Source of the DNA: Cercophora sp. LCS_1
Taxonomy: Eukaryota > Ascomycota > Sordariomycetes > Sordariales > Lasiosphaeriaceae
Reading direction: 5' to 3'
Length of the DNA stretch: 64,000 bases
NCBI GenBank assembly: GCA_036250225.1
Contig: JAPZLL010000005.1
Location: 124,001-188,000, forward strand
Notes under the pieces: model-generated
Databases searched by the model: none
What the model saw: only the letters and a program-made list of their open reading frames with translations
What the model was told of the DNA's origin: nothing
Program-made: the position numbers and the translations under genes
In this document: positions 1 to 10,598 of the stretch, piece by piece
Layout: the number at the start of each line of letters is the position of its first letter
Numbering within the stretch: position 1 is the first letter of the stretch

Positions 1-1286
1 TTCCACAGCGGCAGCGGCGTCACTGTCGATAGTTTGTCTTGTCTAACTCATTCGTTTTGACGCTAACGCACGCTCGTGCAGTGTTACGATCCACAGATAA
101 ATTCCGAAACGTACAACCCAGGCCGGAAACGATCTGCGTTACTATCGCTCTCGTCATTGCCGTTGGGGTAAGTGGGGAAGACACGGCAACAAGGAACGGC
201 TGAGTTCGGAGATGGGACGGCGGATGGCCACGCAAGTCGTGAGCCGCCCCCTGTCAACATATCAGGGGTACAACACTGCATTGGGGACCCTTGCGGCGTT
301 GAGCCGCGCTCACACCACCGCGATTGCATTGTCTGATTTTGTATTCGCTCTCGCCTATGACGGCGGGGAGTTGCATGGCATTGTGGTATCAGTGGATAGA
401 ACGACCCGGCCAGTTACCGGTCCGTCAAGGCAGCAAGGGTGTCTGACCAGTATTGACTCTATTTCCAGCCCTCGAGCCCACTTCACTGTCAACTAACCCC
501 AGAATTCTGGCGTTGAGGGGACCGCCGGATGTGATGACATTCCGCACTGGACGGAACTGCATACCAAATTTCGCTCTTCCCGCGCCTTCCGTGAGCCATC
601 TCATGGTACCCCTTTTCCAAGACTACAGCGGCAAGAGGAGAGGGGTTAGTGGGTATAGCTTCATGAACGCGTCAGTCAGCCTTGATCTCATTTCCCATAT
701 CCCGCCAGACCCGAACATGCCTGTCAACCCTCACGTAGTGGTGGTAAGCCGCTAGGGTGATGTTGAGGATGGCCACGTCAGCAGATACAGTCTTTGAAAC
801 TACAAGTTCGGCTTTCAAATCGTGTGAGTGAGGAAACTCCGTCGGCGTGTACGACCACTAGACGTAGCAGCGGTCCTCTCTCCCCCCATCCTAGAGCAAG
901 TCGTCAACTGGACGCATGGCATTCGGCTGCCCCTCAACACCATGAGTGCCCGAATTACACACACTGCCAGAAGATGATGGTATTACGGCACCACTGTGAA
1001 CTCATGTTCATTTTAACTGCAGACACTATCAACTCCACCGCCGTAACCGCGAGTCGATTCGCCTTGAAGGAAGGTTGACCACGCTTTCAACATGGCCATA
1101 TCTCACGCCACATCATCATGAACCAACACTGCCCGTTTCGTAATAGCTTAAGAATACATTTTAACCCAAAAGGTTTGCATTGTATTTTGTTACATTCTTC
1201 GTCTCGTATCTGTCAGTTGATATTCCATCCAAATGACTCCACACCACCTTCATCATATTCGCAGTCGAAACCACCCCGTCCGCTAA
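1..1286. other. gene-free stretch
   Basis: No reading frame here shows a recognisable domain, convincing start or splice structure. I see no RNA gene. It lies downstream of the minus-strand esterase and probably holds its 3' flank. Confidence 0.5.
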
Positions 1287-2024
1287 TTACCTCCCCTGGA
1301 TCGTCCCAATAGCGCGAACCAACGCAGGCCAAAACCTCTCTGCCATCTTGGCATCCCCAGACTCACTCGGATGAATCCCATCCTTCAAATCAGCGCTCGT
1401 AAACCCAGTCCACTGATCCACAAGCCAAATCGGCGAAGCACTCGAGTTCTTCGACTCTGCCCACGCCGGAATAGCCCTGTTCAACTCCTGAACCTGCCTG
1501 TCCACGGCCGGTAGCGGAATGATTTGCGCAACCTATTCCCACACACGTCAACAACCACCCATTTCCCCATCCCCATCAATGATATAAGAGAGGGAACGAA
1601 AAAAACTCACAATAATCCTCATCCCAGGATTACTCCCCCTCATCACATCTACCAGCGTCGTATACGCCTCCAAAATCTCCCCCGTCTTTTTGTTTCCTCT
1701 AAAAATATCATTCGTCCCCAAATGCATCGTGACCACGTCGGCCGGATTCTTTTTGAGCCAATCAACAAGCTGTTTCTTGGCCACGATATCAACAGCCATG
1801 TAGCCAGGATGACCTTCATGGTCACGGTCGAAATCCAGACCGCGACAGTTTTCACCTGCTCGCTCGCCGCCTACGAGGTCAACGTCGTAGCCTTCGTTTT
1901 GGAAACGTTCCCAGAGCCAGGCGCGCCAGCATCCGTAGTCGGTTATCGAGTCGCCTAGGGGCATCCAGCGGATTGCGGCGGCGTGGATGACGGGGAAGGC
2001 GAGGAAGAGGAGCTGGAGCCTCAT
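1287..2024 (-). CDS. secreted SGNH/GDSL esterase, CE3-like
   Basis: Two exons, 2024-1611 and 1532-1287 (219 aa), separated by a 78-nt intron (GTGAGT...AATAG) that joins the frame in phase 0. The first 17 residues form a signal peptide ending in Ala. The nucleophile block PLGDSITDYG lies near residues 22-31, HLGTND follows near residue 100, and DGIHP near the C terminus supplies the catalytic Asp and His. This order of blocks matches carbohydrate esterase family 3 (acetyl xylan esterases), which remove acetyl groups from hemicellulose outside the cell. The length suits a single catalytic domain without a carbohydrate-binding module. Family assignment is from motifs; the substrate is inferred. 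A general SGNH acylhydrolase is the alternative. Confidence 0.85.
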
Positions 2025-3749
2025 AGTTAGGGCGAGAAAAGTGAAGAAGTCGTGAAATTGTGACGCGGTGAAGAGGTGAGAGGCAGGGCGTTTAGTGGTC
2101 TTGTAGATTAACTTTATGCCAATGGCCCGGCTAAGTACTAAAAGCCGGGAGCCGAGATGGACACTGGTTGCTTCTTGCAGGATACCTTACACACCCGTTC
2201 CGCCTTGAGAAGTTCTTGGCGTCTACCGAGATACGGTGTACTTGAAGGCGTACCGCCTATCTCCTAATCCCGCAGCCAAATCAAATGGTCTTCTCAAACT
2301 GGGCGCTCGTTCTTTAAACATAGTGGTCACCCCTCGCGCATCTTTTATGGCATCCCACGTGCAGCCACGAGTATGATTTTTGTACGGCGAGCGATTCAAC
2401 GCTGGTATTTGGAGCGTCAGGTGTGACTCGGACAGTCTTAGAGGTACAGGTGCTTTGCGTGTGCTTGCAAGAAGAACTTTGGGGTAGATCTAGTGGTGCC
2501 CAACTTACTCGAATTAGGATTGTCAGTGGGGCTATTGCTGTGACGATTTTGCTCTGGTAGCAAGTGCGACATCGGTACCCTGCCTACCCCTAGGTACCTA
2601 CCCAAGGTAGTGTGGGAAGAGGGGAATAGCAACAAGTTACCGGCGCCAGCCAACCTGGAAAGATGATATGGGCAGCCGCAACGGGGATAGCCGTACTCAA
2701 CGCCACAAGAAGATAAATGTCAATCTTTTTGGAAACTATTGCAGCGCTTGCGGTTCAGCCAGGGATGGTAGGTGGGTACCTTGGCTGAAATCGAATTGAC
2801 AGCTGCCAGAGGCCTTTTGCAGGAGCCACTCAGAAGGATTGGAAGGTCAGACTACACTTGCCAATAAGGTGAGAACCTCATCTCAGAGTCTTCACCGCAT
2901 TTCAAGCTGACCACTTCGGGCAGCCTGGTCCTCCACCCTGCACTCTCCTCCCCTGACAGCACACCGCACACTTTGGCGCCCTTACCATTAGCGCTCGACC
3001 TACGAGGACCTAACCCGCCGCCGACATGTGTGGGCAATCGCGCACGGGTGGCTACAGCCCGGGACGCCTGCCTTGCCAGGAGGACGAGAGCCCGAGAGGA
3101 TCCGTCTTGACCGGGGCTGCAAAACGGACTGCAGAGCCTACGCCCCCACCGCCCAAAGGAGCATTTCCATCGTCATCAACAACCTCCTGTTTGTCCGGGG
3201 TTACTACCTGGGGCATTGAATGATGAATCTTCAGCTGCCTCCCATCGTGCCCCCGCACTGATGCGGGGCCTGGTCACGACGTGCAAGGCTCTGAGAGTCG
3301 GACACCCGCATTTTAGGCGCCAGGGTGCTGCACTGTGTCGCTCCCCACACCGTGCAGACATATATCTACATATCCGATTGGATGGTCCGGCAAGAATAAC
3401 GCACAGGCAGTGCTGCCCAGCGCCCGAAACGTCTGCAGCGCGACGAACTCGGCGTCTCTACAGCGACGCCGATAGGACATGGGATCCGACTGAGACACTT
3501 GGCCTGCGCCAGTTTGGGGGCCAGCTAAGAGTCACCCACGTGAAGACAAGCGTAATGGCGAACGTCCTCGCTGCCATGAAGGCCCTTATTACAGCGTAGC
3601 CAACACTCAGCGGCCTCCTCGATCAAATCCACTGCTCCTCGTAACCTGGATTCCCAACTACTTCAACTCTGAACCACAGTCCCCTCTCAGCGCCCTATTT
3701 CCGGGAGGGCCAACCACACCAGCGCCCCCGTGGAGGCTGTGAGGTCAAG
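2025..3749. other. intergenic region
   Basis: About 1.7 kb between the divergently transcribed esterase and deaminase-like genes. Short frames occur around 3.0-3.6 kb but have no domain, signal or splice support. It presumably contains both promoters. Confidence 0.4.
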
Positions 3750-5920
3750 ATGAACAGTCACAGGGATCCCCCTCCCAGAACCACTTGGGGGCCGTCGTCT
3801 GGGACGGGCTCACCCCGTTCTTTTCCGAACTCGAGGGTCCCCGGCCGCCGGGGCTTCAACTCAACCCAGCAGCTTAACCAGAACCAAAGCTCCAACCCCG
3901 CTGGGCCAACATCGAAGCCTCCATCGGAACTGGTATCTTTCCTTTCAGCAACTCCCCAGTCCTCCAAGCCAGCGCAGAGCACGCCATCTTCGGTCACGAG
4001 CCAGACTCACGAGCCCCCCAGCCAAGGGGCGCATCCAATTTCACCATGGGATGTATGTTCTAGTTTTTTTGTTGTGCGTTTCTTGGGAGCCTTGAGGGAT
4101 TGCAGTAAAACATCCCCTCACCGACTTCAGGCATCGCCCCTCTTGGCTGACGACAACAAAATCGAACAATAGGATACGAGAAGTCCCCCTCCTACCAACA
4201 ATGGTGAAATTCTCAGCAATCTTGACAACTCGGAGAGCGGTGGCGACGACTCTGACGATGACCCATTTGGCGGTGCAATGACCAGACTGAGCACCGATCC
4301 CACAGCAGTGGCGTCAGAGCTTCGGCCCGTCACCGACACCGAGTTCTACTCTAACCTCGTATTTCTCTCCATCCTTCGACCTTTCATGGGGCCCCACGAG
4401 CGCCGTGACAGAGACATAGAGTACGTGGATGGTGAAAATCGGCCCATACCAAACCCAAAAGAGCTCCAACGAGACTTCCTTGATCGGCTCTGCTACCTTG
4501 TCGACTTCAAGAAAGGAGGTGACACCATCACAGCGGCTGCCGTTGAGTTTGCTTCTAGTGAGTCCAGGGCCAGGCAAGGTGGCTTCATACCCAAAAACAC
4601 CAGTGGGCAGCATTTGGTCAAGATTTGGGTTGCCGGAAACAACGGTATCCAACCCGCTGCCTGGGATGCCCTTTTTTGGCTTCAGACCCTGATCAAAAAC
4701 AACCAGAACCCCTCAAACGACTACAGCCAGGAATTCCTTGCCCAGGAGATTCTCGAAAAGTTCATCGACCTTGCCAAATGCCCAAATCAGACCGAGTGTT
4801 GTGGAAAGCTACTCAAACACACCAGGCCTGGTGCTCACCGAATCAACACGTACGCAAAAAAGCTGAAGATCGCGGGGAAGAAAGTCATCAGCTCACTCAA
4901 CCAGCAACAGCAGGCAGGCAAGCCCGAAGGTACGTCAACATCCGCAGCTTCTCCTCTCTATATCAGAACCTAGTTGACCACGAGATCCCGCACATCGCAG
5001 AAAACCCGATGATAAACTGGATTGAGGACTTGCGCAGCGAACGGGATGCAACCCAGCTCGTTTCGAGGTGCTTCAGCGCCTGGTCCGAGGAGCCAACTCG
5101 GCTGTTCCTACGCGACCCGCAGCACCCGAATGCTCCACCAGAGATGCGAGACTTTGCTCACTACGTTGCACGACTTGGCGCGCACAAGTACGCTGCGATG
5201 AAGGTTGCAGCTGGTATCAAAGGGTTGAAATATTGTAACGAGTCGTTGTACTGTGTTGAGTTTGGACGGCTTCCTCTCCCCAACCATTCCGATATGCCTC
5301 TGCAGGGCAAGGTCTCCCTCGTGACTGGCGGAAACGAAGGCCAGTTTGAGGCTGACCCGTGGAAGGTGATGCACAGACTCGGCGAAAAGTATCCCGCCGA
5401 TGCCTCACGCCTTGCTGGGGGCTATATGGCCGAGGAGAGGCGACGAAGCAGCAGCAACCGAGTCGCCTACACGTTTTCCGACGAGATCCGAAAGTTCATC
5501 GACAGGCGCAATGGAGAGCTAGTGACACGGTACCATGCAGAGCTTCAGATTGCAACCTGGTTCAACGCGAGCCGTGCCACGTTCTGGGCGGAAGATCCCT
5601 ACATTGCTTGCAGCAAGGGAGCGTGTTGGTTTTGTCACCAATACCTCAAGTTCCTTCCTCCGAGACGCGAAGAGCATGAAAGATTCGTCGAGCCTGCGCG
5701 TCACAATGAAGTCCTTCCGGGGGTCAGCTTCCCAACGACCAAGTCTGAGGCAGCGGGGACTGTGGTGCAACAGGTCAAGGCGAAGATGAACGAGATGGTT
5801 CTTAAGACCATCAAGGACACCCTGCTCGACCCTAACAACGTCCCTGAATACTCGAAGCATGCCCAGTCAACTTCAACTTGGATGGATGAGATGGAAATAC
5901 GCAGCAATGCGGCATTCTAA
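3750..5920 (+). CDS. OTT_1508-like deaminase domain protein
   Basis: Three exons, 3750-4052, 4173-4929 and 4974-5920 (668 aa). Intron 1 is GTATGT...ATAG in phase 0 and removes an in-frame stop. Intron 2 is only 44 nt (GTACGT...CTAG, phase 1). The N-terminal 150 residues are Pro/Ser-rich, then acidic, and look disordered. The C-terminal half carries a cytidine-deaminase-type zinc site: HAE at residues 541-543 and C571-W-F-C574, preceded by another Cys at 566. This HAE plus CxxC layout after a long helical region is typical of the fungal OTT_1508-like deaminases (Pfam OTT_1508_deam), a branch of nucleic-acid/nucleotide deaminases also found in intracellular bacteria. All zinc ligands and the catalytic Glu are present, so it may be active; its substrate is unknown. 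The start is the first ATG of the long open frame. Confidence 0.75.
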
Positions 5921-6908
5921 CTCTTCCTATCGGTGGGTTCCGACCAGGGATTGAGAGGACTTGCTGGCGATGGCATGGATGGCGATGGTCAATGGTGATA
6001 AGGAAGAGTTAGGCAGTGGGATTCAAGTCGGAGACGGAGACGCGGGGGTTGGGTCATCCACTCGTTCATAGCATTTTCACTTACTTGTTTTCTGCACTCC
6101 CCTTTGAGGCCTGGGCTGTTTTTGGCCCCGTCATACCTTACGATAGTATTAGCTAGGCGTATTCGCCAGGCGACTCTTCACACAATCAACTTCGGTCCGG
6201 TGGCGCCTTGTCGCGCAAATGTTTGCGCTCGTCAACAAAATCTTGAACATGGTGAAACTTTATTGGACTGCCTGCAAGCCCGTCAAGTAGATTTCACTGT
6301 GTTGGAGGAGAACCAGGGAGGGTGCATTAGATTGACGAAGGAGTGAAGGTGCTCACCCCCGTGTTCGATACCACTCCCACCTCCCCTGCCAAGACAGCAA
6401 ACCGGCGCATCAGCAGAATAAACGATACAAAACAACAGAAAATCAAAGAATACATCAATCCCATAACCACCACAAATCCTGCGAGACCGGACGAACCTGC
6501 CTCTCCATCTTTGGTGTCAAGGGCGAGCTGGTCAGGATGACTCGGGTTCAACTCCGAGGCAGCTTGCCCAGCTCGTCCCGAAAAAAACCTTTACCGTTGA
6601 CGGAACCGTCGCACTCCTGCAAAGATCACACCCTCCGCTGCGCGAAGATGTGGGCCGCGTCACGCGGGGCTACCTGATCAACACCTTGCTTCTGTCAAGG
6701 TCGGTAGCGATCGGCAACACCTCAATTGTGCTCGGGATCAAACACGCCAAGATGTTGTCAAACGTATCAAGCCTCCACAAAAGAACAAGGTGTCGACTGG
6801 GGCAACCCGCGTGACGCGGCCCACATCAATGAGTTCACTCATTCGCCCAGCGCTGGGTGTGATCTCTCTGCAGGAATGCGACGGTTGCCCCGGTAGGGTT
6901 TCTGGATC
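5921..6908. other. intergenic region between convergent genes
   Basis: It separates the ends of the deaminase-like gene and the minus-strand zinc-finger gene. A minus-strand frame near 6551-6327 would encode one hydrophobic segment followed by an arginine pair, but it lacks an ATG and I do not call it a gene. Confidence 0.35.
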
Positions 6909-7897
6909 TCAGTGATCCGGAGGGATGGAAGGGGGGCTGTGGTTGGGGTGTTTTGCACGGATGTGGCGTTTCAAGTTGAACTTCTGTTTTCCCTTGATCC
7001 GCTTACCACAGTGCTCGCAAACCATCCACTTCCCACCATTGGAATATTCAAGATGACGAGTCAGGTCAGCCGTCGTTGGAAAGTCCCGAGGACAGCGAGG
7101 GGTGCAGTCCTTATTGGGGCAGGGGTACTTCCGATCGTGACATTTTTTGTGAGCCCTATGTTTGTTTGGTCAGCAAAACTTGAGGGCAACAAGATTCCAT
7201 CTGTCACATGCCCTAGGTTTGCTCGAGTAGCGAAACTTTTCCCACAACCTTGAAACTCGCAGATAGCTGGTCCATAGCCCACAGGGACCGAACGGCTCGG
7301 CTCGGCGGAAGTCGCGGCATCAGAAGTGGCTGTCCTGCCAGGTGTGCAAGGTGGCGCAGGAATGGCGGCTGCGGAAGGAGCCTCGACGTAAAAGTTGGCA
7401 TCCGCGATGGGAGGCACGTCGAGGGTTCCATGACCAATATCGCACTGCCTTGACCACTCTTCACTCCCCGAGGTGTTGGTTGAAAGGAATGGGCTCACAC
7501 TCAGAGGAGAACCGTGAGGAATGCCTAGAGTTGAGACAGGAGGGACATTCCACCATGCCGAAATCCCCTGGGGTATTAATGCTCCGAATGTGTGAGGACC
7601 GATAGCCGGAGGGAGGTGCTCGGTCAGTATGCTCGTGTCAGGCTCAGGGACAGGGTCTTGAGGCCATGGCATATCTCCCTGTGCGTAATTGCACGGCGAA
7701 GAGGCGAAGTCGGATAGGTGTGATAGGTATAGGGTGCCGCTAGTTGGAGAGAGGGGGGGGAAGGAGGGGACAGGAACCTGGTCGGGCCAGAGCCGTTCCC
7801 TGCCCCCCCATGCGAAGTGATTCGCACAAGAACCTTCGTGATGGTTCCATCCCGGAACATAAATGGGGTTTCCATTCAAGGATCCCGATAAAAGCAT
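6909..7897 (-). CDS. C2H2 zinc-finger protein
   Basis: Two exons, 7897-7212 and 7155-6909 (310 aa as modelled). Exon 1 encodes a Pro/Ser-rich, probably disordered region and the first half of a finger, CEFQGCGKSF. Exon 2 supplies its His pair (AHKKCH), a second Cys/His unit (CPNKDC...HLE) and a last finger with CEHC, then HIRAKH. The frame joins only if the 56-nt intron starts with GC (GCATGT) and ends with ATAG, so it is probably a GC-AG intron. The open frame continues upstream of the chosen ATG to about 8012 without a stop, so a short 5' exon may exist; a candidate starts at the ATG near 8240. Likely nuclear and DNA-binding; targets unknown. Confidence 0.65.
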
Positions 7898-8748
7898 GAA
7901 TTGGCCATCCCAATAATGCTCAGAGATAGAATTGCCACAAACATTCTCGCCGTTACCACTGCTCCATTGCTGAGTGATGAGTGCGTCTGCGGGGACTAAG
8001 GCCCCCCGCAGGTGCCCTCAAATGCAAACGACTGGGATCCTGGAGGAGAATGTGGATCAGCACATCACCAAACAACCCGGCAAAACGGTGCAACTTACCA
8101 CCAGGTAAGCTGGCGACGGACGCCTTACAAACCTAGCGAGGCGCGTCTAGAGAGGAAAGGATGTCGGCTGGGAGAGCGCCGAAGATAAATACTCTCTTCT
8201 CATCGGCGAGGTCAAGCGGGAGCTGCGGCCAACGCTTCATGGAGGGGTATGCCTCTTTTCACACCGCAGGCTGATTGGATTATCATGCAGCTCCCATCAT
8301 GCAGCGTTGCTGCCTCTTGTCCATGAGAGCCAATGGCAATGGGATCTAGACCGATTTATCGCTGACAACCAACACGGATTTGCACTTCGACCCCACTTCA
8401 TCAAACCGGGGCTCACAAAAGAGGCTTCCAATTGGATTAGGCTGCGGAGGCATTCGGCGTTGTCAAGCTGCTTGCTACCTGCAGCAATAAGAGTGGTGCT
8501 TTGAGGTGGTGAGGCGGAACTGAGGCAAGCACCAAAGTGACGTCACGCGGTGGGCCTCAGTCTTGTTGCATCCGCGTCCCCTGCACTTTCCTTCAAGTGT
8601 TGATGTTGGAGTGGGTGGGGCGGTACCTGGACGGCACACCATACGTCACACCTACCGTCATGTACTGGACTTGGCAAGCAACCCGTCTACTTCAACAGTC
8701 AATTGAGTTTCAATCAGAAAAACAAACTTCAACGGTGTACCGAGCCAA
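7898..8748. other. intergenic, possible 5' exon of the zinc-finger gene
   Basis: On the minus strand an ATG at 8240 opens about 35 codons. A GTAAGT donor near 8100 and CAG acceptors near 8000 could link upstream sequence to the zinc-finger frame. Not certain enough to model. Confidence 0.3.
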
Positions 8749-9108
8749 TTGAGTTCCAAGTCTCGATCATCATGTCTCCAACCAAATCAATCGCCTCACT
8801 CCACCACCTTGTTCCGCCTCTCGGCGCCACCTGTCCGGGCGAGGCTTCCTCCGATCACGGCAAAACAGACTCGCGGTTTTGCAAGTGACGATACCGACAA
8901 GAGCGACCTAGGTGGTGTTGAAGGGTCCGAACCACCAGGTCCAAAGCCAAACAAGCATAACTGGTGAGAGTTCCAGCCTTTCACACAATTCCCGGAGACT
9001 AACTCGACCAGGATCGCCGGCACCATCACCGTCACTGCGGTTGCATTCGTTGCATGGAGGATGCGAGTTGCAAAACTCAAGGATAAAGAACAGCCTGCAA
9101 AGTCATGA
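8749..9108 (+). CDS. small mitochondrial membrane protein (start uncertain)
   Basis: Exon ..8963 joins exon 9012-9108 through a 48-nt intron (GTGAGA...ACCAG) in phase 2. The N-terminal part is rich in Arg, Ser, Thr and Ala and contains QTRGFAS, which resembles a mitochondrial processing site. An acidic, Gly/Pro-rich stretch follows, then one transmembrane segment (AGTITVTAVAFVAW) and a short basic tail. This suits a single-pass inner-membrane protein. The frame has no ATG upstream: the nearest ATG (8772) is in another frame and ends after 38 codons. The true start is therefore in an unrecognised 5' exon, at a non-ATG codon, or lost through an indel. I do not recognise the family. Confidence 0.5.
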
Positions 9109-9153
9109 ACCACTTGTATTCTACCTACCTACCTTAATGTCAAATATATAATC

Positions 9154-9968
9154 TCACACAGTCAACTCCACTTCGCCAAACGCCTTCAACAGGCCCAGCA
9201 CCACCCCCCTCCCAACGCCTCCATCCGGCAACTCCTCCAGCTCATGCTACCAACGTCAGCTTCACTTAAATCACAAGGTAGACAGCAAACTCACCAGTAC
9301 CAAGCACCGTGCCCCCACAAACACCTCTCCCCTCTCAATCTCTGCGTCTCTCGTCCCAGCACCCGCCGGATTGAAATCATACCTCAACAACACCGACCTC
9401 ACCGCAACCTCCCCAAAACCCTCCCACAGCCCCTTTAACACCTCCTCCTTCTCCCGTCCCTCCACCTCGTCCACTCTCAAAACCTGCACAACAACCCACC
9501 TCGCAGCCCCTATCCAACCATCAGCCCAACCCTTTTTGCCAGAACCATCTCCCAGTATATCCCTCGCACCTCCAATGGGACAGAAAACATACCTTTCTCC
9601 ACAACCCCCCTCCCCGCCCGTCCAACAACCTCGTAAGCCCCCATCACAAAATCCGCCACGCCAAAAACAAAATGTTCCGGACCCGGCAACATCTCATGAT
9701 GCAGCGGCACCTTGAGAAACTCACACCCCGGCGAAGCAAGCCACTCCCTGCTCACACGGGGATACACGGCCAGGTACGGAAAACTCCCCACTCCGGGTTT
9801 CTCATCCGGGGACGTAGTGCTCGACAAATACCGTCGTGCGGAGCGGATCCCTGGTGTCTGGAGCAGATCCGGGATGTGGGCGGTATCGTACCATGCGTTG
9901 AACGTTGCTGGTGACAAAGACGAAGAAGGACGGGGCGTTGATTGGACGAGGACGAGGTGGGTTGGCAT
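9154..9968 (-). CDS. EthD-like dimeric alpha/beta-barrel protein
   Basis: Three exons, 9968-9593, 9509-9295 and 9246-9154 (227 aa). The introns (GTATGT...ATAG and GTGAGT...GTAG) join in phases 1 and 0. The chosen ATG gives MPTHLVLVQS, a beta-strand start, followed by FNAWYDTAHIPDLL and a GIRSARRY strand. That pattern is typical of the fungal EthD/dimeric ferredoxin-like barrel family. A second strand-helix set, beginning WVVVQVL, forms the C-terminal half, so it appears to be a fused two-barrel protein. The open frame extends upstream to other ATGs (for example one 22 codons earlier), which would add a hydrophobic, basic leader. The function is unknown. Confidence 0.7.
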
Positions 9969-10548
9969 TTTGGGTATTTTGGGTAGGATACGAGATGGTG
10001 AGGTGAAAAAGGGGAACGAGAGGTGGGAGAAAAAGGGGGGCATTGAGTTAGTTGGTGTTGGCTTTGTGTAACGGTCGGGTCCCCAAGGAGTCCGAGAAGT
10101 GGGGTTATTATTTCGGTGCAAGATGTTTGCCACGACAAGAGGATTCAAGGCGATGATGTAGGAAACTTGAGGAAATGGATATGATATGGCTATTGATGAA
10201 CGATATACTGTGCTCAACCTCCGAGATCTCAGCCCCGAGGCCCCGAGATAAAGGGTTAGGGTCCGTTCTCGGCCGAGGTTCACCGGCTTCCGGGCCTTGA
10301 GGCTCCGAATCCCGGTGCAGACTCCGGAAACTCCGGGACACCCTTTTTGCAAGCGGCCCCCAACCACGGCACGCAGCCCATTAATCACACCCAATCAGCC
10401 GGAAATGCATCTACATAGGCGGTCAGTTGTCAGAAAACCGCGTCCGGATTTGGACTTGCTTGCAGTGCTGGGGATTATTCGTCAACCAACCATAAAAAAC
10501 ACCTAATGTATCTTCCAAGCATATTCGCAAGTAACCAAAAAAAAAAAT
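9969..10548. other. intergenic region
   Basis: It holds the putative promoter of the barrel-protein gene and, near 10.53 kb, an A-run downstream of the kinase gene. No gene is supported. Confidence 0.4.
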
Positions 10549-10598
10549 GTCAAAAAAAGGTTGGGCCTCTGATGTACTACACAAGCATTAGACAGAAT

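Noticed and set aside
70..230. Possible 5S rRNA because of TGAGTTCGGAGATGGGA
   Set aside because: Only the short string resembles a 5S segment; the conserved 5' and internal-promoter regions are absent.
3216..3599. Plus-strand frame of 127 codons upstream of the deaminase-like gene
   Set aside because: Arg/Ala/Thr-rich, no conserved motif, and not joinable in phase to the exon at 3750.
6327..6551. Minus-strand frame with one hydrophobic segment
   Set aside because: No ATG start and no partner exon found; a single hydrophobic stretch is not enough evidence.
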